64,000 nucleotides of DNA, taken from contig CM037880.1 in assembly GCA_021292165.1 (NCBI GenBank), positions 136,030,564 to 136,094,563 on the forward strand, read 5' to 3'. This document shows, piece after piece, positions 62,170 to 64,000 of this stretch. Each line of letters begins with the position of its first letter. The stretch's first letter is position 1. The stretch comes from Shinisaurus crocodilurus (lineage: Eukaryota > Chordata > Lepidosauria > Squamata > Shinisauridae). Position numbers and translations under genes: made by a program. Below the pieces are notes generated by a model. The model saw nothing but the letters and a program-made list of their open reading frames with translations. It had not been told where the DNA came from and searched no databases.

Positions 62170-64000
62170 CATACAATATTTTCCTTGGTTATCTTGCACA
62201 TTTTAAGAGCTCACATGAGTAATTACTTCTGTGGCATGTGGAACTGGAACAGGATTAATATAATTTTGCCATATTAATTGCATACCAAAGATGGCATAAC
62301 TGAAAACAATGTTTCCTGCAAAATGACTCCTTTCAGCAAAAGTGGCTATCAGAAGAAAAATAATGTAGATGGTCTGTGTTTCACAGATTGAGCTTTTCAG
62401 TGGGTGCTGTTTTACAATGAGCATGCAAAAAACCAAAGTCAATCATGATTTTCACACACAATTCTATGTAAAAATGGGTCTCTTGGCATGGCAATTCCAT
62501 ATCATGCACGCGCTGTTCCTCAATAGATACCTCTGAGCGAGACACATGATTTGAAAGAGATGCATGCCTCGATACTTGCTGATATAACCTCTACCCCTAA
62601 GAAGTCAGCCTTTATCCCTCTACACTTTCATTCCAACTATGTAAACAGTGCAGCATTGGGGCTGGTTCATATATTTTTCTGATTTGATTAATACTATTAA
62701 TACAATTTTATCTCACCTTTCTTAGATGATAGAAGTCAGCGTGGCATACATAGGGATTCCAGATAAGCCCTATTTGGGCGTTCAGTGTACTTTGTATGAC
62801 ACAGGATTGTGGCAGCATGTACGTGGAGGCCCCCCCTCTCTGCAGATGTTCATGCTCTGCGCATGGACACCAGCAGGAGGGATCATGTGACATCAGGAGC
62901 AGAGCTATGTGGTGCAGCCCAGCTCGGGTTCACATACACTGTAAGTTGAATGCTCGAAAGGCTGTTGCCTCCCATCTACGTAGCTACTGACCAGATCCAG
63001 ACCTACTTAGCTGCAGTAAGATTGCTGGATCATGGGTCTTCAGACCATGGGTGCTGAGCCCATATGCATGTTCATAACTAGATAACTGCTGCAGCATCAA
63101 GAGGTGATTGTGAACGGAGCCGTCATAGATAGAACATTCCTATCATGTCAAATGCAGAGGTTTTCAACAGGAACATCGTTGAACATTCCACTGCCAGCAG
63201 TCAAGTATGGCTATATCAGGTGATATGCAGGCATATGTGAAAAGAGCCCTTCAGGAGGCCCTCAAAGAACTGAGCTGCATACAAGTCTATAGTTAGAAAC
63301 GTTGTGGTGAGAGCACCTAAGTTTATACAGGGAAGGGGGAGAAAGAATTTAAGCTGAACAGCCACATTTGAAATTCAGGCAACCTAATATGTTTCAAGTT
63401 ATGTTAAATATTAATAAATAAAATTAATAAAATAGGTTTTAATTTTATAACAAGTGCTTAGTGCATGTCTGCTGTCCCAGGGCCTTTGTACTAATTGACC
63501 AGAATGACTGGAATTATGGGGAAAGGATTACTTCTTATTAAGCAGTTGAATAGGATACTGCCTGCACACTTTTCCTCAAATGCTTAGAAATGAAAGGGCT
63601 AGAGAGTTAGCGTTTTTTAGCTGACAGTCAGGGAAAGGGCCTTGGATCCCCAGAGGGAGCTGAGATTCCAGAAACCCACCCTCCCTCCTCTGATACGAAT
63701 ATACGATCTGCAAGTTTCAAAATTCCCTGAGCTGGGGAAATACTGTATGAACTATCTCTTAAGTGCAGCTTGTGCCCCATGCGGTTCTGATGTCCTATTC
63801 AGAGGGACCCATGAATCTGATTTGCATTGAGATCTGTGTAGTCATCAGGAGCTCATGGATTAAACTGTGGATGGCATTCATAAGTCCCACTTTCAAATGC
63901 TATTTTAATTACCAGGAATCAAAAGTGAGGCACTTGCCATTCTTCAGTAGTACGAACCAGCTTTCAGCTGTGGACCTTTGCTGACTATCCTGAGACATGA
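62170..64000. other. Upstream of GMPR, nothing recognised
   Basis: AT-rich DNA beyond the GMPR promoter. A short SINE-tail-like fragment near 62690-62722 is the only hint of a repeat. No exon of a further gene seen. Confidence 0.4.

Overview
The window is vertebrate nuclear DNA, most likely from a squamate reptile and probably a lizard. Both genes have GT-AG introns. The repeats include many copies of a tRNA-derived SINE with the Sauria-type body (conserved 'CTCACTGGGTGACTTTGGGCCAGTCACTG' region and an ATAAATA-rich tail), CR1, L2 and other LINEs, a DIRS-type tyrosine-recombinase retroelement, and many short palindromic DNA transposons. There are no bacterial or plasmid features. The species cannot be read from the sequence.

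Two host genes are present, converging tail to tail. On the + strand the window begins in the last intron of ATXN1 (ataxin-1). Its terminal coding exon is 7293-7823 and encodes 176 residues: the end of the AXH domain, the RKRRWS nuclear-localisation/14-3-3/U2AF65 motif and the conserved C-terminus. A very long 3' UTR follows, to about 17725. It is poor in repeats and carries seed matches for miR-101, miR-19 and miR-130 and two Pumilio elements, all regulators known for mammalian ATXN1. On the - strand lies a complete nine-exon GMPR gene (GMP reductase 1), from its CpG-rich promoter (about 60600-61450, with a TATA box at 60985-60992) to the stop codon at 22167. I joined all nine exons by splice sites and phase; the product is 345 aa, the family length, with the catalytic Cys186/Thr188 and the GMP- and NADPH-binding motifs. 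This ATXN1/GMPR convergence matches the human 6p22.3 arrangement.

Layout: 1-7292 ATXN1 intron (SINEs, L2 fragment, and a 1.9 kb Ingi/Vingi-like LINE ending about 95 bp before the exon); 7293-17725 ATXN1 last exon and 3' UTR; 17726-21530 intergenic; 21530-60960 GMPR with repeat-filled introns; 60960-64000 promoter and upstream DNA. The GMPR introns form a layered record of transposition: a DIRS recombinase relic (intron 6), a LINE with a C-terminal C2H2 finger inserted into an older CR1 (intron 5), an internally deleted CR1 inserted backwards into another CR1 (intron 4), a hAT element with a perfect 8-bp target duplication inside an L2 (intron 3), and 5S-rRNA-headed SINEs with CR1-like tails.

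I found no third host protein gene and no CRISPR, toxin or operon-like system. The most interesting items are the 5S/CR1 chimeric SINE, the DIRS relic, the CpG-island hAT element, and the regulatory content and hairpin insertion of the ATXN1 3' UTR.
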